This document shows positions 17,713 to 29,798 of a stretch of DNA of 64,000 nucleotides, one piece after another; the stretch's first letter is position 1; every line of letters starts with the position of its first letter. The position numbers and the translations under genes are program-made. The notes beneath the pieces are model-generated. The model did not search any database and was not told the DNA's origin. It worked only from the letters and a program-made list of their open reading frames with translations. This DNA is from an uncultured Alistipes sp. (GTDB lineage: Bacteria; Bacteroidota; Bacteroidia; Bacteroidales; Rikenellaceae), in NCBI GenBank assembly GCA_947623305.1, contig CANQGQ010000005.1, positions 62,001 through 126,000 of the forward strand. Direction: 5' to 3'.

Positions 17713-18396
17713 ATGATGGAAGAATTGCTCGATTTTTTCCGGCGGTTGGATGCCAACAACAACCGCGATTGGTTCGATGAGCATCGGGCCGAATGGATGC
17801 AGGTAAAGCGTTCGATTACCGGTTTGGCGGAGGAGTTGATTGCCGGAATCGAGGCATTCGACCCCACGGTCGGCGGGTTGCGCCCGCAGGATTGCACCTA
17901 CCGCATCGCTCGCGACACGCGGTTCAGCAACGATAAAAGCCCATATAAGAATTGGGTCGGCATTTATGTCGCGCCTCACGGCAAGAAATCGGGGTATGCC
18001 GGTTACTATCTGCACATTGCACCGAATCAAGACAGGTTAGTCGGCATACATTCGCTTTGGGCGGGGCTCTATTGTCCCGAACCGATCGTGATGCGTTCCG
18101 TGCGCGAAGAAATTTTAGATAACGGGGACGAACTGATACGGAATCTCCGCAAGGCAAGCGGATTCCGGCTCGACCGTTCCGATACGCTCAAGCGCACGCC
18201 AGTCGGTTTCCCTGCGGGAACGGAGCACGACGATTTGTTGCGGCTGAAACAATGGGGGATCGAAAAACCGATCACCGAAGATTTTTTGCTGGCGGATCGT
18301 TTGGTCGAACGGGTCGTCGACGAATTTCGTCGCACGGCGCCTTTTGTCGCCCAGCTCAATCGGGCCGTGCAGTACGCTTACGAGGAGATGCGCTGA
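17713..18396 (+). CDS. DUF2461 family protein
   Basis: A 227-residue cytosolic protein of the widespread DUF2461 (TIGR02453) family: LLDFFRRLDANNNRDWFDEHR at the N-terminus, RIARDTRFSNDKSPYKNWVG at about 64-83, and GYYLHIAPNQ in the middle. No function is established; the conserved acidic and basic residues around RFSNDKSPYK suggest a binding or catalytic site. A second ATG at 17716 is equally possible. It follows glyA by 16 bases and ends at a bidirectional terminator shared with glmS. Confidence 0.88.
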   Translation: MMEELLDFFRRLDANNNRDWFDEHRAEWMQVKRSITGLAEELIAGIEAFDPTVGGLRPQDCTYRIARDTRFSNDKSPYKNWVGIYVAPHGKKSGYAGYYLHIAPNQDRLVGIHSLWAGLYCPEPIVMRSVREEILDNGDELIRNLRKASGFRLDRSDTLKRTPVGFPAGTEHDDLLRLKQWGIEKPITEDFLLADRLVERVVDEFRRTAPFVAQLNRAVQYAYEEMR

Positions 18397-18415
18397 CCGA
18401 TCCGCTTATAAATGA

Positions 18416-18457
18416 AAAACGCCCCTGCCACAGAAACTGCGACAGGGGCGTTTTTTT
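18416..18457. terminator. Bidirectional terminator between DUF2461 gene and glmS
   Basis: An 8-bp GC-rich stem (18420-18427 with 18443-18450) with AAAAA before and TTTTTTT after serves both converging genes. Its CGCCCCTG/CAGGGGCG stem recurs in other convergent junctions of the window. Confidence 0.85.
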
Positions 18458-18466
18458 GCGGTGCGG

Positions 18467-20311
<1,845 letters not shown>

Positions 20312-20339
20312 TTTTCTTCAATTTCGTGTTAAATTCAGA

Positions 20340-20369
20340 CAAAATTAGCAAAAAAATCTCGGAAACCAA
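20340..20369 (-). promoter_or_regulatory. glmS promoter
   Basis: On the minus strand TTG (20369-20367), a 19-base spacer, then TAATTTTG (20347-20340), both matching the Bacteroidetes consensus. The leader to the ATG at 20311 is about 25 bases, so there is no room for a glmS ribozyme. Confidence 0.7.
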
Positions 20370-20373
20370 GAGA

Positions 20374-20399
20374 AAGAGCGGGAAATCGCTCCCGCCCTT
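20374..20399 (-). terminator. Possible weak terminator after the inositol-phosphatase-like gene
   Basis: On the minus strand a GC-rich inverted repeat (GAGCG/CGCTC, with an alternative GCGGGA/TCCCGC pairing) is followed by TTTC. It ends just before the glmS -33 element. Confidence 0.4.
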
Positions 20400-20426
20400 C
20401 GGTATCGTTCTGTCGAAACGAATCGG

Positions 20427-21236
20427 TTATCGCACGTATCGGACGATTTGTTCCATCAATTCGGTATTGCCTGCCACGATCGAAACACCGCGATCCGGAC
20501 GCAGCGCGCGTACGACGCCTCCGGCTTCCGTTACGAGCAGACTGGCTGCGCAAACGTCCCATTCGTGCAGCCCCAATTCCCAAAAACCGTCCAGCAGACC
20601 GGCTGCCACGCAACCGATGTCATAAGCTGCAGCCCCCATGCGGCGTATGCCACGGACATGGGGCAGGATGCGAGCAAGGTTGTCGCTGTTGTTATCCGGA
20701 TTGACGTCCTTGTCGTAGGGGAAACCCGTGGCGATGACGGCACTGTCGAGTGTCCGTTTTTTGCCGACGTGCAGCGCTTGCGGTTTGCCGTTGGCGACTT
20801 GCAGAAAAGCGCCTCCGTTTTTTACCGCCGTGAAAAGTTCCCGCAGATAAGGGGCGTAAACCACGCCGACGACCGTTTCGCCCCGATACTGCAAGGCCAT
20901 CGAGACACAAAACACCGGAAGCCCCTGGCTGTAATTCGTCGTTCCGTCCAGCGGGTCGACGACCCAGCGCCATTCGCTGCCCGTGCTGCCCCGGTCGTCC
21001 CCTTCTTCGCTCAGCACGGCATGGTCGGGGTAGCTTGCGGCGATCGCCTGTACGATGTAGGCTTCGCTCTCCTTGTCGGCGCGGGTAACCACGTCGAAGA
21101 CGTTGGATTTCGTTCGAATCGCCAAGTCGCCGCTCCGGAAGTAGGAGAGCTGGATTTTTCCGGCTTGTTTTGCGGTTCGCATGGCGAATGCCAGCAATTC
21201 GTCGAACGGGCTATCGCTCTTTTGCGAAGTATTCAT
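20427..21236 (-). CDS. Inositol monophosphatase / CysQ-like sugar phosphatase
   Basis: A 269-residue magnesium-dependent phosphatase of the inositol monophosphatase superfamily. Metal-site motifs are DVVTRADKESE, LSEEGDD, WVVDPLDGTTNYSQG and HEWDVCAASLLVTEAGG, all present and correctly ordered. Substrates in this family include inositol-1-phosphate, PAP and fructose-1,6-bisphosphate; the sequence does not decide. I start at MNTSQKS (21236), which overlaps the end of the M20 peptidase gene by 26 bases; the frame is open a further 25 codons upstream. It is the last of four overlapping genes starting with glmM. Confidence 0.87.
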   Translation of the reverse strand: MNTSQKSDSPFDELLAFAMRTAKQAGKIQLSYFRSGDLAIRTKSNVFDVVTRADKESEAYIVQAIAASYPDHAVLSEEGDDRGSTGSEWRWVVDPLDGTTNYSQGLPVFCVSMALQYRGETVVGVVYAPYLRELFTAVKNGGAFLQVANGKPQALHVGKKRTLDSAVIATGFPYDKDVNPDNNSDNLARILPHVRGIRRMGAAAYDIGCVAAGLLDGFWELGLHEWDVCAASLLVTEAGGVVRALRPDRGVSIVAGNTELMEQIVRYVR

Positions 21237-22578
21237 AGAATAAGGGGATGGTTTCCAAGCCGCGATAGAATTGTTCGAGACCGTAACTTTCGTTCGGGGA
21301 GTGGATCGCATCTTCGGACAAGCCGAATCCCATCAGCAACGATTTGACGCCCAGAATCTTCTCGAATCCGCTGATGACGGGAATGGATCCGCCCGAATAG
21401 AACGGAAGCGGTTTTTTGCCGAAGGTCGCTGCGATGGCCTTTTCGGCAGCCCGATAAGCAGGCATGTCGGTCGGGGCGACGTAGGGCATACCGCCGTGAA
21501 GCGCTTCGACCTCCACTTTCACGCTCTTCGGTGCGATCGACCGGAGGTAGGCGGTGAACAGTCGGGCGATTTTACGATAATCCTGATTCGGCACCAAACG
21601 CATGGAAATTTTCGCCGAGGCTTTCGACGGAATGACCGTCTTGGTGCCTTCGCCCGTGTAGCCGCCCCAGATGCCGTTGACATCCAGCGACGGACGCACC
21701 CCTGTGCGTTCGAGTGTCGTGTAACCGGCTTCGCCCTCCACATCGCCGATGGCGAGCGAGCGTTTGTAGTCGGCCAACTTGAACGGCGCTTTATTAAATG
21801 CCTTTCGTTCGACGGGCGTCAGTTCGCGCACGTCATCGTAGAATCCGGGGATGGCGATCCGTCCGTTTTCGTCGACCAAACGGGCGATCAGACGGGCCAA
21901 AACGTTGGCCGGATTCGCCACGGCCCCGCCGAAAAGCCCCGAATGGAGGTCTTTGTCGGGCCCCTTGACCGTTACTTGCATGTAGGTCAGGCCGCGTAAA
22001 CCGCAGGTGATGGAGGGTGTCTGCAACGAAAGCATCGAGGTGTCGGAGACTAAAATGATGTCCGAACGGAGGAGCTTCCGATTCTGTTCGCAGAATTTGT
22101 AGAGGCTTGCCGAGCCGATCTCCTCCTCGCCTTCGAGCATGAATTTCACGTTGCAGGGGAGCGTGCCGGTCGCACACATCGCTTCGAACGCTTTGGCGCG
22201 CATCCAAAGTTGGCCTTTGTCGTCGTCGGCTCCGCGTCCCCAGATGCGACCGTCTTTGATGACCGGCTCGAACGGTTCGGTACGCCACTCCGCACGCGGG
22301 TCGACTGGCATCACGTCGTAATGTCCGTAGACCAATACGGTTTTGGCTCGGGGGTCGATGATCTTTTCGGCATAGACGACCGGATTGCCTTCGGTCGGCA
22401 TCACATCGGCTCGGTCTGCGCCCGCGTTCATCAAGGCGGCGGCCAACCATTCGGCACAACGCTGCATGTCCGGTTTGTGCTCGGATTGCGCACTGATGGA
22501 CGGAATCCGGAGCAGTTCGAATAACTCGTTGATGAAACGGTCTTTATTCGTTTCTATATAACCTTTCACTTTATCCAT
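21211..22578 (-). CDS. M20 family dipeptidase
   Basis: A 455-residue metallopeptidase of the M20/M25/M40 type (CNDP/PepV-like). Zinc-ligand motifs are VYGHYDVMPVDP (His, Asp), WGRGADDDKGQ (bridging Asp), MLEGEEEIGS (Glu pair) and, after a dimerisation domain with KDLHSGLFGG, the final histidine in DAIHSPNE. It has no signal peptide, so it should cleave dipeptides in the cytoplasm. Its ATG shares one base with the TAA of the upstream lipoprotein gene, indicating coupled translation. Confidence 0.93.
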   Translation of the reverse strand: MDKVKGYIETNKDRFINELFELLRIPSISAQSEHKPDMQRCAEWLAAALMNAGADRADVMPTEGNPVVYAEKIIDPRAKTVLVYGHYDVMPVDPRAEWRTEPFEPVIKDGRIWGRGADDDKGQLWMRAKAFEAMCATGTLPCNVKFMLEGEEEIGSASLYKFCEQNRKLLRSDIILVSDTSMLSLQTPSITCGLRGLTYMQVTVKGPDKDLHSGLFGGAVANPANVLARLIARLVDENGRIAIPGFYDDVRELTPVERKAFNKAPFKLADYKRSLAIGDVEGEAGYTTLERTGVRPSLDVNGIWGGYTGEGTKTVIPSKASAKISMRLVPNQDYRKIARLFTAYLRSIAPKSVKVEVEALHGGMPYVAPTDMPAYRAAEKAIAATFGKKPLPFYSGGSIPVISGFEKILGVKSLLMGFGLSEDAIHSPNESYGLEQFYRGLETIPLFYEYFAKER

Positions 22579-23002
22579 TATCGGTCGGCTTTTCGGGTCA
22601 GTACATAGCGGTCGGCCAAGGGGCCCGTAACGGGTCGGCCGTCGCTGTCGAGCAGCCGCAGACTATTTTCTTCGATTCGATAGCATGTTGCCGGTTCGCC
22701 CTCGTCGGGATGGAGCGTCAGCCGTTCTCCTTCGATCGTGAAATGGCCTTGTTCGGTGTAGGTCATATCGCGCTCCAGGTACTCCGACCTGCTCGTATAG
22801 CTTCCGTCATCGCACAGGTTCAGCGTGAAAGCGATGCCCGGACCGTCAGCCGCCGGAAGGGTACCCGTATAGGTGCCTGACAAGTTGGCCGTGGCGATCG
22901 TTTCGGCGGCCTCGGCCGCTTCGGAAGAGCTGGAGCTACGGACGTTGCGTCCGCCGCAAGCGGTCAGCGCGATGAGTGCCGACAACAGCATGAAAATTCG
23001 AA

Positions 23003-23006
<4 letters not shown>
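22578..23006 (-). CDS. NlpE-like lipoprotein
   Basis: A 142-residue lipoprotein: signal peptide ending in the lipobox LTAC (Cys17), a Ser-rich linker, then a small beta-barrel like the NlpE N-terminal domain (LSGTYTGTLPAADGPGIAFTL, YTSRSEYLERD, TIEGERLTLHPDEG). NlpE in enterobacteria is an outer membrane sensor of surface and copper stress; here the homologue lacks the CxxC motif, so copper sensing cannot be assumed. It overlaps glmM by four bases (ATGA) and the peptidase by one base. Confidence 0.75.
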
Positions 23007-24391
<1,385 letters not shown>

Positions 24392-24494
24392 GTATCGTTT
24401 CGTAATTTTAGAGAGTCCGATTCGGAAAAAATTTTGATATTCGAGGTAAATATATTACTTTTATGCCAAATATGAAAATCAAAAATCACGAATT

Positions 24495-25373
24495 ATGAGA
24501 ACGATTCCCGCTTCTGAATTGATAATCAATGAAGACGGTTCGATTTTCCATTTGCACCTCCGTCCCGAGCAGTTGGCCGACACGGTGATCCTGGTGGGCG
24601 ACCCGGGCCGCGTGGCGATGGTAAGCGGATTTTTCGAAGAGAAAGAGTGCGAAGTGGTCAATCGCGAATTCCGTACGGTAACAGGCTCCTACAAGGGAAA
24701 ACGCATGACGGTGCTGTCGACCGGCATCGGAATCGGCAACATTGATATTTCGGTAACGGAACTCGACGCTTTGGCCAATGTCGATTTCGCGACCCGTCAG
24801 GAAAAGGCGGAAAAACGACAGTTGACGCTCGTCCGGTTAGGTACTTCGGGCGCTTTGCAGCCCGACATCAAGGTAGGTGATTTCGTCTTTTCGCGGACTT
24901 CGGTCGGATTCGACGGTTTGCTGAATTACTATGCGGGGCGCAACGAGGTGTGCGATTTGGCGATCGAACGGGCATTCATCGAGCATACGGGGTGGAACGA
25001 ATTGTTGCCGAAACCCTATTTCATCGACGCGGACAAGACCCTGTTCGACCATTTCCGCGACGCTACGGTCGAAGGCATCACGGTGGCCGCACCCGGGTTT
25101 TACGGGCCGCAGGGTCGCTGGGTGCGCTTGCAGCCGCAGGATGTGCATCTGAACGAAAAGATCGAATCTTTCGATTATCAGGGACGCCGCATCACCAACT
25201 TCGAAATGGAGGGGTCGGCTTTGGCCGGTCTCGCCGCACTGATGGGGCACCGTGCGGCGACCATCTGCACGATCATCGCCCAACGGGTGGCGCTCGATGC
25301 CTGCACCGACTACAAACCGTTCGTACGTCGGATGATTGCCATGGCCCTCGATAAACTGGCAGAATTGAAATAA
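24495..25373 (+). CDS. Nucleoside phosphorylase (uridine phosphorylase-like)
   Basis: A 292-residue enzyme of the PNP/UDP family that splits nucleosides with phosphate for salvage. Evidence: VILVGDPGRVAMVSGFF at about 30-46 (phosphate site), STGIGIGNIDISVTEL, VRLGTSGALQPDIKVGDFV and the ribose-binding NFEMEGSALAGLAALMGH. It resembles Bacteroidetes uridine phosphorylases more than purine ones, but the base preference is an inference. dnaN begins 27 bases downstream and could be read through. Confidence 0.88.
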   Translation: MRTIPASELIINEDGSIFHLHLRPEQLADTVILVGDPGRVAMVSGFFEEKECEVVNREFRTVTGSYKGKRMTVLSTGIGIGNIDISVTELDALANVDFATRQEKAEKRQLTLVRLGTSGALQPDIKVGDFVFSRTSVGFDGLLNYYAGRNEVCDLAIERAFIEHTGWNELLPKPYFIDADKTLFDHFRDATVEGITVAAPGFYGPQGRWVRLQPQDVHLNEKIESFDYQGRRITNFEMEGSALAGLAALMGHRAATICTIIAQRVALDACTDYKPFVRRMIAMALDKLAELK

Positions 25374-25400
25374 CAGAAAATCAAACAAATTAGAACGATT

Positions 25401-26525
25401 ATGAAATTTACCGTATCCAGTTCCGCGTTGCTTTCGCTTTTGGCGACGACCGGAAAAGTCATCAGCAATAAAAACACCTTGCCCATCCTGGATTATTTCC
25501 TGATGGAGCTCAGCGGCAAAACGTTGAAAGTTACCACCTCCGATCTTGAAACGACGTTGACGGGGTCGATCGAGGTCGACAGCGTGGAGAGCGAGGGCAC
25601 CATCGCAGCACCGGTCAAACTGATGCTCGATTCGTTGAAGGAGTTTCCCGAGCAACCGCTCGAAATCGACGTCAATGACAAGAATTGGGTCATTCTCATC
25701 AACTGGAACAGCGGTTCGTTGTCGTTGCCGGGTGCCAGCGCCGTCAGCTATCCGGCCGTGCCGCAGCTGAGTGCCGAAAAGAAAGAACTCAAACTGAATG
25801 TCGATACGCTCGTGAACGGAATCAACAAAACCATCTTCGCAACGGCCGATGATGAGTTGCGTCCGGTGATGAACGGTATTTTCTTCAATCTGGCACCGTC
25901 GGCGTTGACATTCGTCGGTACCGATGCGCACAAATTGGTGAAATACGAGGCCGAAATCGAAAACGAGGAGACGGCGGCGTTCATTCTGCCGAAAAAGCCG
26001 GCCAATTTGTTGAAATCGGTGCTTTTGAAGGAGGAGGACGATATTCAAATTGCGTTCGATTCGAAAAATGCCGTGTTCAAACTCAAGAATCATACGTTGA
26101 TCTGCCGGCTCATCGAAGGCAATTATCCGAATTACAACGCCGTGATTCCGGCCGACAATCCCAACAAGGTGTTGGTCGATCGGATCGAACTGATCAACGG
26201 TATTCGCCGCGTGGCCGTCTGCTCCAATCCGACGACCAACCTCATCCGGATGAACATCGGCGACAACAAAATCGGATTGACGGCCCAAGACCTCGATTTT
26301 TCGGTCTCGGCGAATGAGACCATTTCGTGCAGTTACGACGGTCAGGCGATTCCGATCGGTTTCAAATCGACCTTCTTGGTGGAAATTCTTTCGAATATCG
26401 ACACGCCGACGGTCGTTATCGAATTGGCCGATTCGACGCGGGCCGGCGTTTTCAAACCCGTGTACGATGACAAACAGACGAGTTCGACGCTGATGCTGTT
26501 GATGCCGATGATGTTGAACGAATAA
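25401..26525 (+). CDS. dnaN: DNA polymerase III sliding clamp, beta subunit
   Basis: A 374-residue replication clamp with three repeated domains. It begins MKFTVSSSALLSLLATTGKVI and includes NTLPILDYFLMEL and DELRPVMNGIFFNLAPSALTFVGTDAHKL in the second domain. It ends with LMLLMPMMLNE, the Bacteroidetes form of the conserved C-terminal patch around the hydrophobic binding pocket. It is not next to dnaA or recF here. A DnaQ-like exonuclease follows 12 bases later. Confidence 0.96.
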   Translation: MKFTVSSSALLSLLATTGKVISNKNTLPILDYFLMELSGKTLKVTTSDLETTLTGSIEVDSVESEGTIAAPVKLMLDSLKEFPEQPLEIDVNDKNWVILINWNSGSLSLPGASAVSYPAVPQLSAEKKELKLNVDTLVNGINKTIFATADDELRPVMNGIFFNLAPSALTFVGTDAHKLVKYEAEIENEETAAFILPKKPANLLKSVLLKEEDDIQIAFDSKNAVFKLKNHTLICRLIEGNYPNYNAVIPADNPNKVLVDRIELINGIRRVAVCSNPTTNLIRMNIGDNKIGLTAQDLDFSVSANETISCSYDGQAIPIGFKSTFLVEILSNIDTPTVVIELADSTRAGVFKPVYDDKQTSSTLMLLMPMMLNE

Positions 26526-26537
26526 CGCGCAACCGGC

Positions 26538-27305
26538 ATGAATTTGAATCTCAAACGCCCGATCGTCTTCTTCGACCTCGAAACCACGGGGGTAGATACC
26601 TCGCGGGATCGGATCGTCGAGATTTCGATGATCAAGGTCATGCCCGACGGCGAGGAGATCGTCAAAACGCGGCGGCTCAACCCTCAAATGCCGATCCCTC
26701 CGGAATCGACGGCGATCCACGGCATCAAGGACGAGGATGTGAAGGATTGTCCGACGTTCGCTCAGATCGCCAAATCGCTCGAAGCATTTTTGGTGGGTTG
26801 CGATTTCGGCGGCTTCAATTCCAACCGGTTCGATTTGCCGGTCTTGGTCGAGGAGTTCTTGCGGGTCGGCATCGACGTGGATTTCAAACGGCGCCGTTTC
26901 ATCGACGTACAGAACATTTTTCATAAGAAAGAGCAGCGGACGTTGGTCGCAGCCTATAAGTTCTATTGCGATCGGGATTTGGACGACGCCCATTCCGCCG
27001 AAGCCGACACGCGCGCGACGTACGAAGTGTTGAAGGCCCAGTTGGATCGTTATCCCGATTTGGCCAACGATGTCGATGCCCTGGCCGATTTTTCAGCACG
27101 CGGATCGGCGGCGGATTATGCCGGACGAATCCTTTACAACGACAAGGGAACGGAGATTTTCGGGTTCGGCAAGTACAAAGGCCGTTCCGTGGAGGAAGTT
27201 TTCCGCATCGAGCCGAGTTATTATGCCTGGATGATGAACGGCGATTTTCCGCTCTACACGAAAAAGGTCATTACCGAAATCCGGATGCGTTCCAAAACGA
27301 AATGA
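26538..27305 (+). CDS. DnaQ/ExoX-like 3'-5' exonuclease
   Basis: A 255-residue DEDDh exonuclease: FFDLETTGVD (Exo I, D/E), GFNSNRFDLPVLVEEF (Exo II) and DAHSAEADTRATYEVL (Exo III, H and D). After the nuclease core, residues 205-255 carry a separate small C-terminal motif (FGFGKYKGRSVEEV and YYAWMMNGDFPLYTK) like the extension of ExoX-type enzymes. Likely roles are proofreading or repair-tract trimming; its place directly after dnaN suggests action with the clamp. It overlaps the LysM gene by four bases (ATGA). Confidence 0.87.
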   Translation: MNLNLKRPIVFFDLETTGVDTSRDRIVEISMIKVMPDGEEIVKTRRLNPQMPIPPESTAIHGIKDEDVKDCPTFAQIAKSLEAFLVGCDFGGFNSNRFDLPVLVEEFLRVGIDVDFKRRRFIDVQNIFHKKEQRTLVAAYKFYCDRDLDDAHSAEADTRATYEVLKAQLDRYPDLANDVDALADFSARGSAADYAGRILYNDKGTEIFGFGKYKGRSVEEVFRIEPSYYAWMMNGDFPLYTKKVITEIRMRSKTK

Positions 27306-29140
27306 CGATGAAACGGATTTGCACAACGGTTTTGTTGACGCTGTGGGCGCTCGGCGCTTGGGCGGCTGCGGAGAAGTCGCAGACGATCGTCTATATCAAC
27401 GGTTCGAAATACTATGTCCATACCGTGCAGAAAGGCGAGACGCTCTATGCCTTGTCCAAGATGTACGGGGTCAGCGAGCAGGTGATTTTGTCGAACAATC
27501 CCTCGGTTGCCGATGGATTGAAGGTTTCGTCGAACATCCGGATTCCCTATATCGCACCGTCGGAGCCGGCCGACCGGCCCTCTGAGCGAAAAATCCGCAA
27601 GACGTTCGATCGGCATATCGTCGCGAGGGGCGAAACATTCTATTCCATCTCCCGCCGTTATGAAATTCCGGTCGGGACATTGATGGCCGATAATCCGAGT
27701 GTCGACCCGGCGCATTTGCAAACCGGCGAACCTCTGTTGATCCGCAAAACGCAAATCGGGACGGAAGATGCTGCCGGTTCGCAGGCGCAGTGGGAGGAGT
27801 ATCGCGACCGGCTCAACAGCATTTCCGGCGATACGGTCGTTTACCATATCGTGCAGAAAGGCGATACGTTTTACTCCTTGTCGCGGCGTTTCGACATTAC
27901 GGAACAGCGGCTCAGCGAGATGAACAACGGTCTGAAAGCGGTCGATTTGAAGTTGGGGGCGATGATTCGGGTGCCGGGCGCACGGTCTGAAGAAAAGGTG
28001 TCGCCGGTCGAACCGGACGATTCGATCGACATTGACCGACAGCCGCTCCGACCGGTGCCTCAAATGGTATTTCGAGCTTTGCCGGCGAAACAGCCGTTGC
28101 AGGTCGCTTTGTTGCTGCCCATCGAAGTCGGTGGCGAGACGAACTCCAATTATTTGGAGTTTTATCAAGGTTTTCTCTTGGGACTGGACAGCGTACGTAC
28201 CCGTTACGGTCATTCGATCGACGTAACGCTTTACAATACCGGACGCAATGCCGAGCAGGTGCGTTCGATCCTCGCGTTGCCTGCATTTTCCCGCACGCAG
28301 TTGATCATCGGCCCCGTTTATGAGGAGGCGGGGTTGCCGGAGGTCGTGAAATTCGCCGAACGACGGGAGATTCCGGTCGTTTCGCCGTTGGCGCATATCG
28401 CGAAAACGAATAGCGATGTATTGTTCCAAATGGCCCCCGATTCGGTCGGCAAATACGACAAGGTTTCCGATTTGTTCCTCCCCGAAAAACGGGTAACGTT
28501 GATCTATTCCGGCTCGACCGACGGCGAGTTCGAACGGGAGATGCTGGCTTGTCTGGGCGGGCGCTCTTGCCGACGGTTCGATTACAAGTACGAACACGGC
28601 ACGGCTCGTCAGGAAGGTTCGTCGAGCGATCTTACTCCGTTGCTTGAGAACGAAGACGACAATGTGCTGATTATCCTATCGGACAACGAAGTGGATGTGG
28701 ATCGGATTTTGGCGGGTATCGCTTCGGCGGATACCAATCTGCGGGCTCGGGGACGCACGGCACCCCGTTTCACGGTGTTGGGCAATGCGCGCTGGAACCG
28801 TTACAACAACATCGACCGGTCGATGTTCTTCAAAGACCATGTAACCTTCCTTTCGACCTACCATGCGAAACGGGACGTTCAGGTCGTGCGCGATTTCGAT
28901 AGCGCTTATATTCGTGCGTTCGGCGTGTTGCCGACGTTGTATGCCTATCGCGGGTACGACGTGGCGTCGATTTTCTGTCCGGCCATGTACAACGACATCG
29001 AATACGAAATGGAAGGTCGCCGATACCTCCCGTTGCAGACCGCCTATCGCTTCGAACAGTCCGATCCGAATGCCAATCATGTCAATACGAATTGGGTGCG
29101 GGTCGATTACAAACCCGATTTCACGATAACCATCGAATAA
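27302..29140 (+). CDS. Exported protein with three LysM repeats and a periplasmic-binding-like domain
   Basis: A 612-residue exported protein (signal peptide to about residue 22). Three LysM repeats at about 38-83, 105-148 and 180-225 share the pattern KGETLYALSKMYGVS, with Asn-Asn/Asn-Pro turns, and should bind peptidoglycan. From about residue 255 there is a type 1 periplasmic-binding fold (QVALLLPIEVGG, GFLLGLDSVRTRYGHSIDVTLYNT, LIIGPVYEEAG). The combination suggests a wall-anchored ligand-binding or LpoA-like scaffold protein. The ATG at 27302 overlaps the exonuclease stop; ATG 27308 is an alternative. Confidence 0.8.
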   Translation: MTMKRICTTVLLTLWALGAWAAAEKSQTIVYINGSKYYVHTVQKGETLYALSKMYGVSEQVILSNNPSVADGLKVSSNIRIPYIAPSEPADRPSERKIRKTFDRHIVARGETFYSISRRYEIPVGTLMADNPSVDPAHLQTGEPLLIRKTQIGTEDAAGSQAQWEEYRDRLNSISGDTVVYHIVQKGDTFYSLSRRFDITEQRLSEMNNGLKAVDLKLGAMIRVPGARSEEKVSPVEPDDSIDIDRQPLRPVPQMVFRALPAKQPLQVALLLPIEVGGETNSNYLEFYQGFLLGLDSVRTRYGHSIDVTLYNTGRNAEQVRSILALPAFSRTQLIIGPVYEEAGLPEVVKFAERREIPVVSPLAHIAKTNSDVLFQMAPDSVGKYDKVSDLFLPEKRVTLIYSGSTDGEFEREMLACLGGRSCRRFDYKYEHGTARQEGSSSDLTPLLENEDDNVLIILSDNEVDVDRILAGIASADTNLRARGRTAPRFTVLGNARWNRYNNIDRSMFFKDHVTFLSTYHAKRDVQVVRDFDSAYIRAFGVLPTLYAYRGYDVASIFCPAMYNDIEYEMEGRRYLPLQTAYRFEQSDPNANHVNTNWVRVDYKPDFTITIE

Positions 29141-29143
29141 GTC

Positions 29144-29788
29144 ATGGCGAATCTGACCAACATCATTCCCGAAAAGACCATCGAGCGGTTGAGCGAGTAC
29201 CGTCGTACGCTGCTCGCCTGCCATAAACAGGGGATCACGCATATTTTTTCGCATGTGCTGGCCGGTATCCACGGCATAACAGCTGTGCAGGTGCGGCGCG
29301 ACCTGATGTTGATCGGCTTTTCGAGCGATACGAAGAAGGGGTACGATGTGCAGGTATTGATCGACTATATCAGCAATATCCTCGACAGTCCGACGCCGAT
29401 GCACGTCGCGGTCGTCGGCATGGGGCATCTCGGGCAGGCCATTACCAAGTATTTCAACAGCAAAGGGTTGAAGCTGCGCATCACGGCGGCATTCGATGTC
29501 GATCCCGAAAAGGTCGGACGGACGATGGACGGCATTCCGGTCTACCACATGGACGAATTCGAAACGGCGGTCGAGGAGAACGACATTTCGATCGTCATCG
29601 TCTCCTCGCCGACCAGTGTCGCACCGCAGCTCGTCTTGCCGATTATCAATGCCGGAATCCGGGGCGTATTGAATTTCACCTCCACCCCGTTGAATTTCCC
29701 GCAGGGCATCATCGTCGAGAATTACGACATTACGACGCTGCTCGAAAAGGTCGCCTATTTCGTGAAGGAGGGCGACAGCAATAATTGA
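29144..29788 (+). CDS. rex: Redox-sensing transcriptional repressor Rex
   Basis: A 214-residue Rex protein: N-terminal winged helix (about 1-80, with ITAVQVRRDLMLIGF as recognition region), then a Rossmann fold with VAVVGMGHLGQAITKYF at about 87-103 that binds NAD(H). VSSPTSVAPQLVLPIINAGIRGVLNFT is typical of the family. Rex releases DNA when the NADH/NAD+ ratio rises, switching on fermentative and alternative respiratory genes. It follows the LysM gene by three bases and precedes a flavin gene. Confidence 0.95.
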   Translation: MANLTNIIPEKTIERLSEYRRTLLACHKQGITHIFSHVLAGIHGITAVQVRRDLMLIGFSSDTKKGYDVQVLIDYISNILDSPTPMHVAVVGMGHLGQAITKYFNSKGLKLRITAAFDVDPEKVGRTMDGIPVYHMDEFETAVEENDISIVIVSSPTSVAPQLVLPIINAGIRGVLNFTSTPLNFPQGIIVENYDITTLLEKVAYFVKEGDSNN

Positions 29789-29798
29789 TTCGTTCGTC

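Noticed and set aside
20312..20347. glmS ribozyme
   Set aside because: The predicted leader is about 25 bases and the ribozyme is a feature of Firmicutes-type glmS; no matching sequence is visible.
24837..26993. A 718-codon minus-strand open frame across nucleoside phosphorylase, dnaN and the exonuclease
   Set aside because: It spans three well supported genes on the other strand and resembles no family; such antisense frames recur through the window (for example 16377-17897, 27254-28597 and 43344-44786).
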